In this document: positions 62,501 to 64,000 of the stretch, in pieces | Layout of the letters: the number at the start of each line of letters is the position of its first letter | Numbering within the stretch: position 1 is the stretch's first letter | Origin: Pogonophryne albipinna | Taxonomy: Eukaryota; Chordata; Actinopteri; Perciformes; Artedidraconidae | Direction: 5' to 3' | DNA: 64,000 nt | NCBI GenBank assembly: GCA_028583405.1 | Contig: CM053256.1 | Span: 3,466,424 to 3,530,423, forward strand | Translations under genes and position numbers: made by a program | The notes under the pieces: generated by a model | What the model was told of the DNA's origin: nothing | What the model saw: the letters and a program-made list of their open reading frames with translations, nothing else | The model's database searches: none

Positions 62501-63670
62501 ATCTTTTGACGAATAATGACATGAGGACAGCCCTAGTCTGAAGTAACAGCCACTTGCAAAATTGTTTCATTGTTTTTGTTTAGTATTTCCACATCAGTAT
62601 ATGTGTGACATTAGGTCCTAGTGATACAAAGAGCGTGTGTAAAGAGCAATGTCGACTTCAATAGCAGCGTCAACAACTCTGCACATTCCTACAAATGGAA
62701 TCTGTCTCTGCTCTGGCACTAAAGAGACTACAGTTGGACGCAGAGTGCACGAGGCCTTGGCTATCTGTCTCTTCCTCTCCATGTCAGTCAATTAGAGGAA
62801 TGCAAACTAATCCGTTTGTTCAGCTCCTGTGCAGGATCGAGTTTCTGAGTTCTCCAGAGATCTGGGTCAATGCAGCGCTGTGTCTGATTCGTTGATACCA
62901 AACCCTGATGGTTTACAGATGTCGCATTGAAAACCATTGGTGAAAGGAAAAGTCAGGTACATGCACAATAATGTAAAGTACTCCATTTGTGAGTCATCTG
63001 TTAAAATGTGTAACTGGTGAAACGATGTGTTGCAGATTTTTTTCTTGGTTGAAATATTGTAACTTTTATGTTCTTTGGCACACTTATTCAAACTAAGCCT
63101 CATCAAGCCAAACATATTGCAAACCACAGGATTAATCTTCATCAATGCTGTGTTTGACAGATTTCCCAACCTTAATTTAAATTGAAGTATAGTCATTAAG
63201 TAAACATGACATATAATTAGCTTCCAATGATTATTTGCCTTGTAATTGTTCCTTGATGTAAAATACTTCAGTTACAAGCTAGTAATTGTTGCTGTGAAAA
63301 TATCTGCTACAGGATTTAACATTTGACACTGCTATATAAACACTTGATCTGCATGCACATTTTAACCAATTAAGTTGGTAAAGTCAAAATGCACCAGAGA
63401 AGTATATTGAAGGCCTAAGATCTTCTTAATGTTCCCTTTGCATAGAAAACAAATCAGCCTGCAAGATCAACTGACCCTGCATTGATTAAAAAATGACGAG
63501 GAAACAAAACCTGGTGATTTCCTGACTCCCAACAACCACGTCTACTTTCCCATATGTGTATGGATCATTAAGATTGAAAAGTTCTGTACCTCTTCAGCCG
63601 CGTCCTCCTCATACTCAGGGTTGAAAGTCTTCAGCACTTTGCTCTTGTAAACTTTCCACACTGGATTCAT
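59554..63670 (-). CDS. C1orf232 homologue, four coding exons
   Basis: Coding exons on the - strand: 63670-63590, 61632-61555, 60745-60639 and 59914-59554, totalling 627 nt (208 aa plus stop). All introns are GT-AG and frame is kept (phases 0, 0, 2). The protein starts MNPVWKVYKSKVLKTFNPEY (1-20), then an acidic stretch, QLAKK|MQGAGAKSWNRFSTLFNKED across exons 2 and 3, DHPLAIRPEE at the exon 3/4 join, SAFWDSFASNW, an Ala run, a Glu/Gly-rich linker, and FKWNFVTSKLAEMKTK at the end. From memory these blocks match human C1orf232, whose function is unknown; no signal peptide or membrane segment is visible. In human it neighbours FAM110D, as here. The exon 2 donor (AAA|GTGTGT) is weak. Introns 1 and 2 each hold a MITE. 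Confidence in the exon structure is higher than in the name. Confidence 0.85.
60220..60320 (+). repeat. fish interspersed repeat, AGCTTAGCTTAGCA family
   Basis: TTAGCTTAGCTTAGCATTAG, then 'ACAGCTAGCC', then TTTGTCCAAGGTAACAAAAG and CACCTCTGAACC follow the order of the common fish repeat also seen at 22478-22600. It lies in intron 3 of the C1orf232-like gene. Diverged copy, ends uncertain. Confidence 0.55.
60932..61472. mobile_element. hAT-type MITE in intron 2, perfect TSD
   Basis: Begins CAGGGGTGTCAAACTCAAGG and ends AGTTTGACACCCCTG. An exact GTCTATAG duplication flanks it (60924-60931 and 61473-61480). It is 541 bp. Next to the ends are 'GGCCAAATCCGGCCCGCG' and its inverted counterpart 'GGCCCGCGATGAAATT'. 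This end sequence is typical of a widespread hAT MITE. It lies 82 nt past the exon 2 donor. Confidence 0.95.
61657..62176. mobile_element. GC-rich TIR element next to exon 2 acceptor
   Basis: The left end CGGCTTTCACACCAGCGC and the right end, inverted (CCGCCCCTTTCACACCAACG), form long imperfect inverted repeats that continue through AGCTCCGAGC/GCTCCGGCTCGGAGCT. A (CCCCTG)n run lies near 61954. It is about 520 bp. The target duplication is unclear. It sits in intron 1 of the C1orf232-like gene, with only 24 nt between it and exon 2. Confidence 0.8.
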
Positions 63671-64000
63671 ACTTGCACGAATAGATACTCAGCACTCAGA
63701 GAAAGACCTGTCAAGACCTCTTTAGCCTCAGTGGTCCACCCTCCACCAAGTCTCCGCTTCCAGCTTCAGCTCGTCTCAAAAGGGCCAACTTTGACCTGTT
63801 TCCATGCGTAAAAGTTCTCAGTAGTGCAGGGAACCTTTGCAGAACCAAGGCCCGCTCGGTTTCATCTCATTTCTCCTGCTCAGATTATGTCTTAGTATTT
63901 GAGTTGACAGCTGCTTTCGTCCCTACAGTGTCTGAACAGGTAGGAAGCTGTGCTGTGCATGCGCCCACACAGGTGTACACACACACACATAGACACACAC
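63671..64000 (-). other. 5' UTR/promoter side of C1orf232-like gene
   Basis: Upstream of the ATG at 63670 on the - strand. No TATA box or further exon was recognised. A (CA)n stretch reaches the window edge at about 63973-64000. Confidence 0.35.

Overview
The window looks like ordinary chromosomal DNA from a teleost fish, probably a percomorph. It has low gene density, two vertebrate genes with introns, two (GT)n microsatellites longer than 150 bp, many hAT-type and TTAA-target MITEs, an L2/CR1-clade LINE with the familiar fish 3' tail, and the common fish interspersed repeat with an AGCTTAGCTTAGCA core. Nothing bacterial or viral in layout is present. There are no operons and no CRISPR array.

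Two host genes can be supported, and they face each other. On the + strand is a FAM110-family gene, best matched to FAM110D. Its 441-aa coding region (18398-19723) is uninterrupted, with an acceptor at 17680, a likely non-coding first exon ending at a donor at 4543, and a poly(A) signal near 21463. On the - strand is a four-exon gene (63670 to 59554, 208 aa) whose product matches, from memory, the uncharacterised human protein C1orf232. In human 1p36.11 C1orf232 lies beside FAM110D, so the two assignments support each other.

Region by region: 1-4.3 kb is left flank with one TTAA MITE. 4.4-21.5 kb is the FAM110D-like gene, mostly a 13-kb intron. 21.5-58.4 kb is a gene-free interval swollen by transposable elements. 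It holds a 3.2-kb CTGGT-rich composite element carrying nineteen 40-bp tandem repeats, the 5' LTR and a repeat-expanded ORF of a truncated LTR retroelement, a hAT MITE with perfect target duplication, an L2 LINE inserted in a TIR element, two families of TTAA MITEs, a (GT)n array, a CAGTGGCGG-ended hAT element with a TTF-type zinc-finger relic, and a stack of hAT-like elements nested three deep. 58.4-63.7 kb is the C1orf232-like gene, whose introns hold two MITEs. One of them lies only 24 nt from the exon 2 acceptor.

The two genes are not known to act together. FAM110 proteins are centrosome/spindle-pole associated, and the C1orf232 product has no established function. The most unusual structures are the retroelement ORF built of three different in-frame tandem arrays, the transposon next to a splice acceptor, the nested hAT stack and the higher-order 40-bp minisatellite. 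All coordinates come from reading the sequence by eye. No alignment or database search was run.
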